64,000 nucleotides of DNA, taken from NCBI RefSeq assembly GCF_000375425.1, contig NZ_AQXG01000008.1, positions 96,500 through 160,499 of the forward strand. Direction: 5' to 3'. The notes below the pieces were generated by a model. The model did not search any database. It saw only the letters and a program-made list of their open reading frames with translations, and was not told the DNA's origin. This stretch comes from Gracilimonas tropica DSM 19535. Lineage in GTDB: Bacteria; Bacteroidota; Rhodothermia; Balneolales; Balneolaceae. The position numbers and the translations under genes are program-made. Position 1 is the stretch's first letter. Every line of letters begins with the position of its first letter. Positions 36,073 to 43,832 of this stretch are shown here, piece after piece.

Positions 36073-38424
36073 ATGCTCAGAAATTACCTTAAAATTGCAT
36101 TCCGCCATCTGGCAAAGAACAAATCCTATACTTTCATTAATACGCTGGGATTGGGAGTTGGACTTGCCGCCTGTATCATTATCGGGCTTTGGGTGAATTA
36201 TGAACTCAGTTATGACGATTACCACCAAAACTCAGATCAGATCTACCGGGTATTGAATGGGGATGTTGCTGCCATTCCTCCGACTTTGGCTCCGGCTCTC
36301 AAAAGTGATTACCCGGATTTGGCGGAAAATGTAGTTCGGTATTGGCCTGTCAAATCTCCATCGGATATCATTTATGAAGACAAGCAGTTTGCAGAACGAA
36401 ATATCACCTTCACCGATCCCGAGATCTTTGATGTATTTACTCATCCTTTGGTCATGGGTGACAAGAAAACCGCCCTATCTTCATCTCATCGTATTGTGAT
36501 CAGTGAGTCGATGGCCGAAAAATACTTCGGAGCAGAAAATCCGCTGGGCAAAACCATGAATATGTGGGGACAAGACCTGGAAGTGTCCGGTATTTTTGAG
36601 GATGTTCCGCTCAATTCCCATCACCGTTTTGATTTCCTCGTTCCTATCGATCTCCTTCAAACATTCATGGGCAACATGATGCAGAATTGGACCTGGTCTG
36701 GCTTCTATACTTATATCAAACTCCCCGAAAAAGTGGAACCGGCTCAAGTTGAAACAGCTATCGCTTCTATTTTTGACAAATACAGCGAAGAAGATTTTCC
36801 GGCTCCGCAGCTTCAACCGCTGAATGACATTTATTTTGAACCCGCCGAGAAAGACATCGCCTCCACCGGAAATTTTAGTTATGTAATCATCCTGGCCACC
36901 ATCGCCATTGTGGTTTTGGTGGTGGCATGCATCAACTTCATGAATCTGTCGACCGCCTACTCTACTATGCGAAAAAAAGAAGTTGGCATGCGCAAAACAT
37001 TAGGCGCTCAGCGGAATCAGTTGATCGGGCAATTTTTGGGAGAGGCCATTTTACTGAGCCTCATGGGATTATCCGTGGCATTGATCTTAGTGGAAGTCAG
37101 TCTGCCCTTTTTCAGCAACTTCACCGGAAGTCCATTAACTATGCCTTATGAACACAGTTGGGTAACTATTCTGGGATTCGCAGGGTTTGCACTTTTTGTA
37201 GGTACGTTCTCCGGAAGTTATCCAGCCTTCTTCTTATCCCGGTTCAAGCCAATGAGTGCTTTGAAGCAGTCTGATCGTACAGCTTCATCGGGAGGAGGCT
37301 TGCGAAAAGGACTTGTAGTCTTTCAGTTTGCTATCTCCATTTTTCTAATCGTAGCAGCTTTGACGGTCTATTCTCAGATCAATTTCATGCAAGAGAAAGA
37401 TCTCGGTTTCAATGAAGAAAAAGTGATCATTACCGGAGCTGAAAACTATCAAAATATGAAGGCGGAGCTAGAAAAAATGCCGGAGGTACAGCAAGTTTCA
37501 GCTGCACAAGGCGTTCCGGGGCAACGTTTCCCTTTTTATCCCATTCAAACAAACGAAATGGCTCCAGATTCCCTGCCCACCATGCGAACCCTTCGGGTCA
37601 ACCCGGGATTTATTGAAACTTTAGGTATGAAAATGGCTATGGGGCGTAGTTTCGAGGAGCAAATTCCTACTGACGCCACTCAGGCTTTTGTGATCAACCA
37701 AGCTGCCGCAAATTATTTGGGCTGGGATGATCCCGTCGGCAAAGAAATTTCTTGGTACAATTTCAGTGAAGACGGTTCTTCTTTTGAAGTCGCAAAACAA
37801 GGAGAAGTGATCGGTGTGGTCGATGATTTCAATTATGCCTCACTGCATAATCCTGTGGAGCCGCTGATCATGCATGTAAGTCAGGATATCAATATGGCGA
37901 TCGTCCGACTGAATGCAGGGAGTGATCAGCAAACCCTGGCAAAGATCAGGGAAACATGGAATAGTGTAACTCCCGGCAGTTATTTTTGGTACTATTTTCT
38001 GGATGATGAGCTGGATCGCCAATACGGTGCCGAACAGAAGTTAGGTCAGGTTTTTGGCGGACTAACCTTACTTGCACTGTTTATTGCTTGTTTAGGATTA
38101 TTGGGATTGACCACCTATTCTACCCAGCAAAGAACTAAAGAAATTGGCATCCGGAAAGTGATGGGCGCCGGCGTGAAGCAGATCCTTGTATTATTAAATA
38201 CAGAGGTACTGAAAATGATCGGAATAGCACTGATCATCGCCATTCCCATTGCCTGGTACGCCATGAACCAATGGCTCACCGAATTTGCCTACCGCATTGA
38301 AATTGGCTTCGGAATTTTCATCTTCGCGGGAGCATCTGCCTTAGTGATCGCTTTGCTTACCGTTAGCTGGCAATCCATCAAAGCAGCCGTTGCAAACCCC
38401 ATAGATAGTTTAAGAAGTGAATAA
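36073..38424 (+). CDS. Double MacB-PCD/FtsX ABC permease, paralogue 6
   Basis: 783 residues, starting MLRNYLKIAFRHLAKNKSYT. The first helix is GVGLAACIIIGLWVNYELSY. The first periplasmic domain is short and begins NGDVAAIPPTLAPALKSDYP. The first FtsX unit reads CINFMNLSTAYSTMRKKEVG followed by MRKTLGAQRNQLIGQFLGE. The last 60 residues resemble the shared tail of paralogues 2 and 3 (IAIPIAWYAMNQWL is identical) but differ further in. It is second in the second permease operon. Confidence 0.9.
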   Translation: MLRNYLKIAFRHLAKNKSYTFINTLGLGVGLAACIIIGLWVNYELSYDDYHQNSDQIYRVLNGDVAAIPPTLAPALKSDYPDLAENVVRYWPVKSPSDIIYEDKQFAERNITFTDPEIFDVFTHPLVMGDKKTALSSSHRIVISESMAEKYFGAENPLGKTMNMWGQDLEVSGIFEDVPLNSHHRFDFLVPIDLLQTFMGNMMQNWTWSGFYTYIKLPEKVEPAQVETAIASIFDKYSEEDFPAPQLQPLNDIYFEPAEKDIASTGNFSYVIILATIAIVVLVVACINFMNLSTAYSTMRKKEVGMRKTLGAQRNQLIGQFLGEAILLSLMGLSVALILVEVSLPFFSNFTGSPLTMPYEHSWVTILGFAGFALFVGTFSGSYPAFFLSRFKPMSALKQSDRTASSGGGLRKGLVVFQFAISIFLIVAALTVYSQINFMQEKDLGFNEEKVIITGAENYQNMKAELEKMPEVQQVSAAQGVPGQRFPFYPIQTNEMAPDSLPTMRTLRVNPGFIETLGMKMAMGRSFEEQIPTDATQAFVINQAAANYLGWDDPVGKEISWYNFSEDGSSFEVAKQGEVIGVVDDFNYASLHNPVEPLIMHVSQDINMAIVRLNAGSDQQTLAKIRETWNSVTPGSYFWYYFLDDELDRQYGAEQKLGQVFGGLTLLALFIACLGLLGLTTYSTQQRTKEIGIRKVMGAGVKQILVLLNTEVLKMIGIALIIAIPIAWYAMNQWLTEFAYRIEIGFGIFIFAGASALVIALLTVSWQSIKAAVANPIDSLRSE

Positions 38425-38429
38425 TTAAT

Positions 38430-38495
38430 AGCTGTCAGCTCTCAGACTTCAGCCGTCAGATTTGGCCGGACTGAAAGCTGACGGCTGAATGCTTA
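38430..38495. repeat. Palindromic 7-mer-word repeat, family A
   Basis: The left arm is AGCTGTC, AGCTCTC, AGACTTC, AGCCGTC, AG. The right arm is GACTGAAAGCTGACGGCTGA, then ATGCTTAA. The ATG at 38489 falls within this arm, which argues for the later start of the next gene. Confidence 0.85.
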
Positions 38496-38506
38496 AAAGA
38501 ACACAT

Positions 38507-40876
38507 ATGCTTAAGAATTACTTTAAAATTGCTTGGAGAAATCTCTTAAAAGGAAAACTATATTCTGTGATCAATATCACAGGCTTAGCAATTGGTATTG
38601 CGTGTTGTTTATTGATTGGCCTATATATATTTCAAGAGCTTCGGTACGATCGCTTTCACGAAGATGCGGATCGTATTTACCGAGTAAACCTAACACTTGC
38701 TAACGAAGCCAAATCCACCACCATTGCCACAACCCCTCGTCCATTGGCAGATATGCTCGTAAATCAATTTCCTGAAGTTGGCTCCATCACCTCGCTGGAA
38801 TTTGAAGACGGTGTAATTCGGTATAATAATGAGCTTTCTAATATTACATTTGCGGTAACAGACTCTAACTTTTTTAATGTGTTTAGTTTTGAAATAAAAG
38901 CTGGTTACGCCATTTCTTCTATTTCATCCCCCAATGAGGTGCTAATACCCGCCTCACTTGCTAAGAAATTATTTGATAATGAAAACCCCATTGGTAAAGT
39001 AATTGACTTACGAATTAATGAGACATTTTATCCTGCTACCGTTGGCGCAGTCATAGAAAATCCTCCTTCTTATTCCAGTATCACCCATGACATCCTGATC
39101 CCTGAACCACTCTGGCAAGCAGCAAACCCAAGAAGTTCAAGAAGCTCTAACTGGGGAACGATGGCAGGTGTACGATATGCAAAATTAGCTCCTAATACTG
39201 ATCTCAAACAGCTTTCAAGTGATCTCAATGAAGCTATGATTAGCCTTATTCCTGAACGGTTTCGGATAAACCGGGAATACAGCTTTCAACCATTGACAGA
39301 TATCCATTTCGGTAAACAGGTGATGTGGTCGCAAACCCCAACGGTAAATCCAAATTTTGTACTTATTGCGGCAATTATCGCATTTGTTATTCTTGGCATT
39401 TCTTGCATCAACTTTACCTCACTTTCTATTGGCTACTCTTCTCGAAGAACCAAAGAAATAGGTATGAGAAAAGTGATAGGAGCAGAGCGAAAACAATTGA
39501 TCATGCAGTTTTGGAGTGAGACGTTCTTCATCGCTTTAATAAGCCTGATCCTGGGCCTGTTTTTTACCGAAATACTTAGCCCATACTTTTCAGCTTTAGT
39601 AGGAGACACTACCCAATTCAGACTCTTTGAGCATCCGGCCATTTTGTTGATCATTGGGATCATTGTGCTTCTCACGGGCATACTTGCGGGAAGTTATCCT
39701 GCCATTTACCTCTCTAAATTCAAACCCTCCCAGGTATTTCAAAAACAGTCTTCCCATAACTCTAACCATAAACTTATTCCAGTACTCACCACTATTCAGT
39801 TTAGTCTTGCTGTTGTTTTGATTGTAGGAACGGTGTTCATGAATAACCAAATGCAGTTATTAAGTGATAAAAATCTCGGGTTTGATGACGAATATGTAGT
39901 TCAACTCGAAACGCCCTATCGAGAAGGAGAGAAAATACTTCAGGTGCTCCGAAATGAGCTTTCAAATGAAACCAGTATTCGTGGAATCTCAGGTTCCTGG
40001 AATAGTCTTGATGGAGAAGGAGTTTCTTTCAATAACATCCCTTTCCAGGCAGATGGAAAAGAAATACGTGGTTCTAAGTTTGGCGTAAGTTCTAATTTGC
40101 CCGAAGTCCTAGACATCAAATTACTTGCAGGCAACCCGCTTTCTGAAACGGACGAGACAACCAATGAGGTATTAGTGAATGAAGCACTAGTTCGTTCTTT
40201 TGGCTGGGAAAATGCGATCGGAAAACGTATTGATGGAGCCTTTGATGAAAGCTACACCGTAAAAGGAGTCGTACAGAATTTTCATTTTCAATCCCTTCAT
40301 AAAGTAATCTCCCCTTTGATCCTCGAGCCCAATGAAGCACTTACAAAGATCTACCTAAAAGTGAATGGACAGCAGCTCTCCTCAACCATCAATACTATTG
40401 AAGAAGCATGGATTGCATCAGCACCTGATCTCCCATTTCAGTTCTCTTTTCTCAATGATCAAATCGAAAAACAATACCAGTCAGATCAAAAATGGGTAGC
40501 TATGGTTCAGGCAGCTTCTTACCTAAGTATTTTACTTTCGTGCCTTGGCCTATTTGGATTAGCTACACTGGCATCCTCAAAAAGGAAAAAAGAGATCAGT
40601 ATTCGAAAAGTGATGGGAGCTACTGTTTCTTCCATAGTATTCCTGTTATCCAAGGATTTCTTAAAACCAGTATTGATCGGATTGATCATCGCCATGCCCA
40701 TATCTTGGTATATGCTTACCATTTGGCTACAAGATTTTGCATATAAAATAGAACTTAATCCATTGACATTTTTTATCGCAGGAATGACAACTATTTTAAT
40801 TGCCCTGCTTACAGTAAGCTGGCAATCCATCAAAGCCGCCGTAGCGAATCCCGTAGAAAGTTTAAGAAGTGAATAA
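38507..40876 (+). CDS. Double MacB-PCD/FtsX ABC permease, paralogue 7
   Basis: 789 residues from the ATG at 38507, which gives the family start MLKNYFKIAWRNLLKGKLYS. An ATG at 38489 lies inside a repeat arm and would add six atypical residues. The first FtsX unit has CINFTSLSIGYSSRRTKEIG followed by MRKVIGAERKQLIMQFWSE. The second has KKEISIRKVMGATVSSIVFL. The base composition looks more AT-rich than that of paralogue 4. It ends NPVESLRSE, 93 bp before the second ATPase. Confidence 0.9.
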   Translation: MLKNYFKIAWRNLLKGKLYSVINITGLAIGIACCLLIGLYIFQELRYDRFHEDADRIYRVNLTLANEAKSTTIATTPRPLADMLVNQFPEVGSITSLEFEDGVIRYNNELSNITFAVTDSNFFNVFSFEIKAGYAISSISSPNEVLIPASLAKKLFDNENPIGKVIDLRINETFYPATVGAVIENPPSYSSITHDILIPEPLWQAANPRSSRSSNWGTMAGVRYAKLAPNTDLKQLSSDLNEAMISLIPERFRINREYSFQPLTDIHFGKQVMWSQTPTVNPNFVLIAAIIAFVILGISCINFTSLSIGYSSRRTKEIGMRKVIGAERKQLIMQFWSETFFIALISLILGLFFTEILSPYFSALVGDTTQFRLFEHPAILLIIGIIVLLTGILAGSYPAIYLSKFKPSQVFQKQSSHNSNHKLIPVLTTIQFSLAVVLIVGTVFMNNQMQLLSDKNLGFDDEYVVQLETPYREGEKILQVLRNELSNETSIRGISGSWNSLDGEGVSFNNIPFQADGKEIRGSKFGVSSNLPEVLDIKLLAGNPLSETDETTNEVLVNEALVRSFGWENAIGKRIDGAFDESYTVKGVVQNFHFQSLHKVISPLILEPNEALTKIYLKVNGQQLSSTINTIEEAWIASAPDLPFQFSFLNDQIEKQYQSDQKWVAMVQAASYLSILLSCLGLFGLATLASSKRKKEISIRKVMGATVSSIVFLLSKDFLKPVLIGLIIAMPISWYMLTIWLQDFAYKIELNPLTFFIAGMTTILIALLTVSWQSIKAAVANPVESLRSE

Positions 40877-40881
40877 TTAAT

Positions 40882-40966
40882 AGTGTTACAGTGCGAAAGT
40901 GTTACGGTGTTACAAGTAGCATCGGTAACACCGTAACACGTAAACACTCTCACACCATAACACCAC
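40882..40966. repeat. Palindromic 8-mer-word repeat, family B
   Basis: The left arm is four octamers AGTGTTAC, AGTGCGAA, AGTGTTAC, GGTGTTAC. The right arm is GTAACACC, GTAACACG, TAAACACT, CTCACACC, ATAACACC. It is the cleanest octamer copy in the window, between paralogue 7 and the ATPase. Confidence 0.9.
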
Positions 40967-40969
40967 ATT

Positions 40970-41653
40970 ATGATCCAACTTAGAAACATTGACAAATATA
41001 TCGACAAACGGTTCCAGCGAACCTTCATCCTGAAAGGCATTGACCTTGATATTGAGGAAGGAGAATTCGTGACTATAATGGGGCCAAGTGGTGCCGGGAA
41101 ATCAACTTTGCTGAATATCCTGGGTTTTTTGGATGATGCATCTGAAGGCGAGTATAAATTCCTTGGTGAACCGGTTCACAATCTCAGCGAAAAAAAGAAA
41201 TCAGACTACCACAAATCGCACATCGGCTTTGTATTTCAGGCCTATCACCTTATTGATGAATTGACGGTCTACGAAAATATTGAAATGCCGCTGCTTTACC
41301 GAAAAGTAAAAAGCAAGCAGCGCAAAGCTATGGTCGCCGATATTTTGGATCGGTTCAACATTGTGGCTAAAAAAGACCTGTTTCCGCCTCAACTTTCCGG
41401 TGGACAGCAACAGGTGGTCGGCGTGGCCAGAGCTATCATTGGAAGTCCGAAGTTACTGCTGGCAGATGAACCAACCGGAAACCTCCATTCCGAACAAAGC
41501 GAGCAGATCATGGAGATGTTCAAAAAACTAAATGATGAAGGTGTGACGATCATACAGGTTACCCATTCAGAAAAAATGGCTGCTTATGGTAACCGTATCA
41601 TCAACCTAAAAGATGGGGCAGTGGTTAAGGAAAATCCTTATGAAGAAGAATAA
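40970..41653 (+). CDS. MacB/LolD-type ABC ATPase (second of two)
   Basis: 227 residues. Walker A is GPSGAGKSTLLN, the Q-loop is FVFQAYHLIDELTV, Walker B is [14 protein letters not shown], and the switch His is in IQVTHSEKMA. The signature helix is altered: LSGGQQQVVGVARA, where the first ATPase has [14 protein letters not shown], so the usual Arg after the glutamines is Val. ATP binding residues otherwise look complete. It closes the second permease operon and probably serves paralogues 5-7. Whether it pairs with the first ATPase as a heterodimer or replaces it is open. Confidence 0.92.
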   Translation: MIQLRNIDKYIDKRFQRTFILKGIDLDIEEGEFVTIMGPSGAGKSTLLNILGFLDDASEGEYKFLGEPVHNLSEKKKSDYHKSHIGFVFQAYHLIDELTVYENIEMPLLYRKVKSKQRKAMVADILDRFNIVAKKDLFPPQLSGGQQQVVGVARAIIGSPKLLLADEPTGNLHSEQSEQIMEMFKKLNDEGVTIIQVTHSEKMAAYGNRIINLKDGAVVKENPYEEE

Positions 41654-41656
41654 CCG

Positions 41657-42115
41657 TTAGCTTTCAAGCAGATATATGGTCGCGATTCGGGCATTTTCTT
41701 TGATATTGCACCCGGCCTCGGAAACGGTCACGTTCATGAACAGGCTTTTTTCGGTATCATCAGAAGAAAAGATGATTGAGTTTGCTATCAGTCCTGCCTC
41801 GCGTGCGTGAACATGAGGGACAATAATCCCAAATACACCTTCAGGAAGATCCAACGACTCATTAAAGGTAATTTTATAGGGCCCTTGACCCAGTTTCCAC
41901 CAGCCATAATCATCTTCCGGCTTTTGCTTTTCGGGGTTTAATTTCTCTGATGTGGCAGGCTTGAATTCACTGCCTCCAAAATCGAGTGAGCCGGCTCCGG
42001 TTATACGATGCACTTTTGAAACTGTAAGGTCAATACGATCTGCATGCCTTTGGGTATCTGCATGAATGATTCCAGAAATAAAATCCATACTTTGTTTCGA
42101 TGATAAAAATCCCAT
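41657..42115 (-). CDS. Small dCTP-deaminase/dUTPase-fold-like protein
   Basis: 152 residues. The second half resembles the trimeric dUTPase/dCTP deaminase fold: ESLDLPEGVFGIIVPHVHA, then AREAGLIANSIIFSSDD, ending in ARIATIYLLES, like the C-terminal RIAQ strand of dUTPases. The usual RSS catalytic motif of dCTP deaminases is not evident (HAREAG stands in that place), so catalysis is doubtful. The first half (GGSEFKPATSEKLNPEKQ) is unrecognised. It starts just before the divergent gene at 42206 and faces the second ATPase tail-to-tail with only 3 bases between. Family assignment is tentative. Confidence 0.45.
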   Translation of the reverse strand: MGFLSSKQSMDFISGIIHADTQRHADRIDLTVSKVHRITGAGSLDFGGSEFKPATSEKLNPEKQKPEDDYGWWKLGQGPYKITFNESLDLPEGVFGIIVPHVHAREAGLIANSIIFSSDDTEKSLFMNVTVSEAGCNIKENARIATIYLLES

Positions 42116-42205
42116 CGGTTCTCTCCTTTATTTTGATTTTCATGTATGTTTATAACATATCTATCGGAAGCTATCATTCAAACTATATCATTTACTAACA
42201 AGAGC

Positions 42206-42580
42206 ATGTTCAATTTCTTCAAAAACATATTTCAAACCTCAGCTCCCGAAGATAAACCTGTTTCTAAACCCGACATTGATTCTATCATTCAAAAAGTTCA
42301 ACAAGTAGAAGAAAATTCTGATATCGAACCCGGGCGAAAGATCCACGAGTTCGATCATGGCTTTCTTTCTCTGCGGCTAGACCGTGACATCACCAAAAAC
42401 TATCGTATCACTGTATTTCAAGGAACTGAACGGATCTATAGTTTTTCGATTAGCGAAGATTCGGTGCTTGAGAATGCGCTTCATCAAATTCTGGATTTTT
42501 TGAACGGTAGCCGATCATTCAAAGAACTTCCAAATTCCGAAACACTGAAAGGGTTTTATTTTGGCCATCCCAAAGATTAG
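42206..42580 (+). CDS. Hypothetical small acidic protein
   Basis: 124 residues from the ATG at 42206 (MFNFFKNIFQTSAPEDKPVS). An earlier start at 42146 would add 20 residues. No family recognised. After a charged N-terminal linker, residues about 45-120 alternate hydrophobic and polar positions (FLSLRLDRDITKNYRITVFQ) and look like a small alpha/beta domain. No signal peptide or membrane helix. It lies alone between a divergent gene and the hydrolase at 42665. Confidence 0.6.
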   Translation: MFNFFKNIFQTSAPEDKPVSKPDIDSIIQKVQQVEENSDIEPGRKIHEFDHGFLSLRLDRDITKNYRITVFQGTERIYSFSISEDSVLENALHQILDFLNGSRSFKELPNSETLKGFYFGHPKD

Positions 42581-42664
42581 CAGTAAAATGGGAGTGGAAC
42601 TTTAGCCGGCCCTCACTCCGTTTTAGTGTCGGTTTCAACTATCCTTAAATTCAAAAAGAAGTGT

Positions 42665-43684
42665 ATGAACACCCTATCCAGAAGCTTGTCATTCCTTTGT
42701 GTTCTTTTTGTTCTCTCCCCTTTTCCCCTTTTAGCTCAGCCCTCAGCTGAAGCTTCCCTGCAAAATATTTGGGATGAAGCCGAAGCCATTGGAAGTCTTC
42801 GAAGTGTTCTTATTCAGCAAAATGGGGGATTATTGGGAGAAGAATATTTCCGGAATGCATCGGCTGATTACCCCTACAACATCAAATCAGCCTCTAAGAG
42901 TATCATTTCTCTTCTGGCAGGTATTGCAGTCGATCAGGGTCATATTTCCATTGAAGAGACGCTGGGCGATTATTTCCAGGATTACTTTGAAGCCAATCCA
43001 AATCCAGAGAAGGAAGCCATTACCATTCGGAATTTGCTGTCTATGCAATCGGGATTGGAGACAACGAGCTTTTATAACTATGGGGCGTGGGTGATCAGCG
43101 ATAATTGGGTAGAATTTCAGCTTGATCAGCCTATGGAAGAAGAACCGGGCGGAAAGATGGTGTACAGTACCGGAACTTCACATTTGCTGTCGGTTATTAT
43201 CACCAAAGCCACCGGAATGAGTACCAAAGCTTTTGCTGAAGAGTTTTTGTTTGACCCGATGGACATTCACGTAGGCGGCTGGGATCGTGATCCACAGGGA
43301 TATTACATGGGTGGAAATAACCTGGCATTAATCCCACGCGACATGCTTAAGATCGGACAAATGATGCTGAATGGCGGAGAGTATGCCGGGGAACGGATCG
43401 TCTCTAAAGAATGGGTGCGCGATTCGTTCAAAAGCTATACCCGCAGTAACTTCAATCCCTATGATTACGGATATATGTGGTGGAGCCGTCCCGTTGCCGG
43501 TTATGAAGTCTACTTTGCATGGGGATTTGGCGGGCAGTATATCTTTATGATCCCGGAATTAAATAGCGTGGTGGTGATCACCAATTCCCTTCAAAATGCT
43601 ACCCAGCGCAGAACATATAAAGAACCCATCTTTAATTTATTGGAAAATTATATCCTTCCATATCTTGAGAACGCCTCAGATTAA
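42665..43684 (+). CDS. Exported beta-lactamase-fold serine hydrolase
   Basis: 339 residues from the ATG at 42665, which puts a signal peptide first (LSFLCVLFVLSPFPLLAQ). An upstream GTG at 42626 would not. It belongs to the class C beta-lactamase / DD-peptidase-like family: the nucleophile motif S-x-x-K is SASK in NIKSASKSIISLLAG, the tyrosine motif is YSTGTSHLL, and the third motif place reads WGFGGQYIF instead of HxG. Such proteins are usually esterases or D-amino-acid peptidases rather than true beta-lactamases. It precedes permease 8 by 148 bp. Function in the envelope is likely; substrate unknown. Confidence 0.85.
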   Translation: MNTLSRSLSFLCVLFVLSPFPLLAQPSAEASLQNIWDEAEAIGSLRSVLIQQNGGLLGEEYFRNASADYPYNIKSASKSIISLLAGIAVDQGHISIEETLGDYFQDYFEANPNPEKEAITIRNLLSMQSGLETTSFYNYGAWVISDNWVEFQLDQPMEEEPGGKMVYSTGTSHLLSVIITKATGMSTKAFAEEFLFDPMDIHVGGWDRDPQGYYMGGNNLALIPRDMLKIGQMMLNGGEYAGERIVSKEWVRDSFKSYTRSNFNPYDYGYMWWSRPVAGYEVYFAWGFGGQYIFMIPELNSVVVITNSLQNATQRRTYKEPIFNLLENYILPYLENASD

Positions 43685-43832
43685 ACTATTATCAAGTAAG
43701 TAAAATTTTTTTGTAACAAATTGTAATCTCTTTTCTCTTGTTTTTTGATTGTTAAAATCAAAAGCTACTCACTCTTCTCTTTAAAATTCAGGGTTTCATT
43801 TAAAGTTGGCACAGTGAAATTTTATTCTTTCT

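Noticed and set aside
42665-43684. Calling the serine hydrolase a beta-lactamase resistance gene
   Set aside because: The fold matches, but the third motif differs and most family members are esterases or peptidases.
43711-43740. TGTAAC before permease 8 as a second ECF promoter
   Set aside because: No CGTC at the right distance; only CTCTTG is found.
43807-43822. TGGCAC before permease 8, resembling the -24 element of the three sigma-54 promoters
   Set aside because: No TTG(C/A) at the -12 position (AATTT instead) and no paired palindromes about 90 bp upstream.
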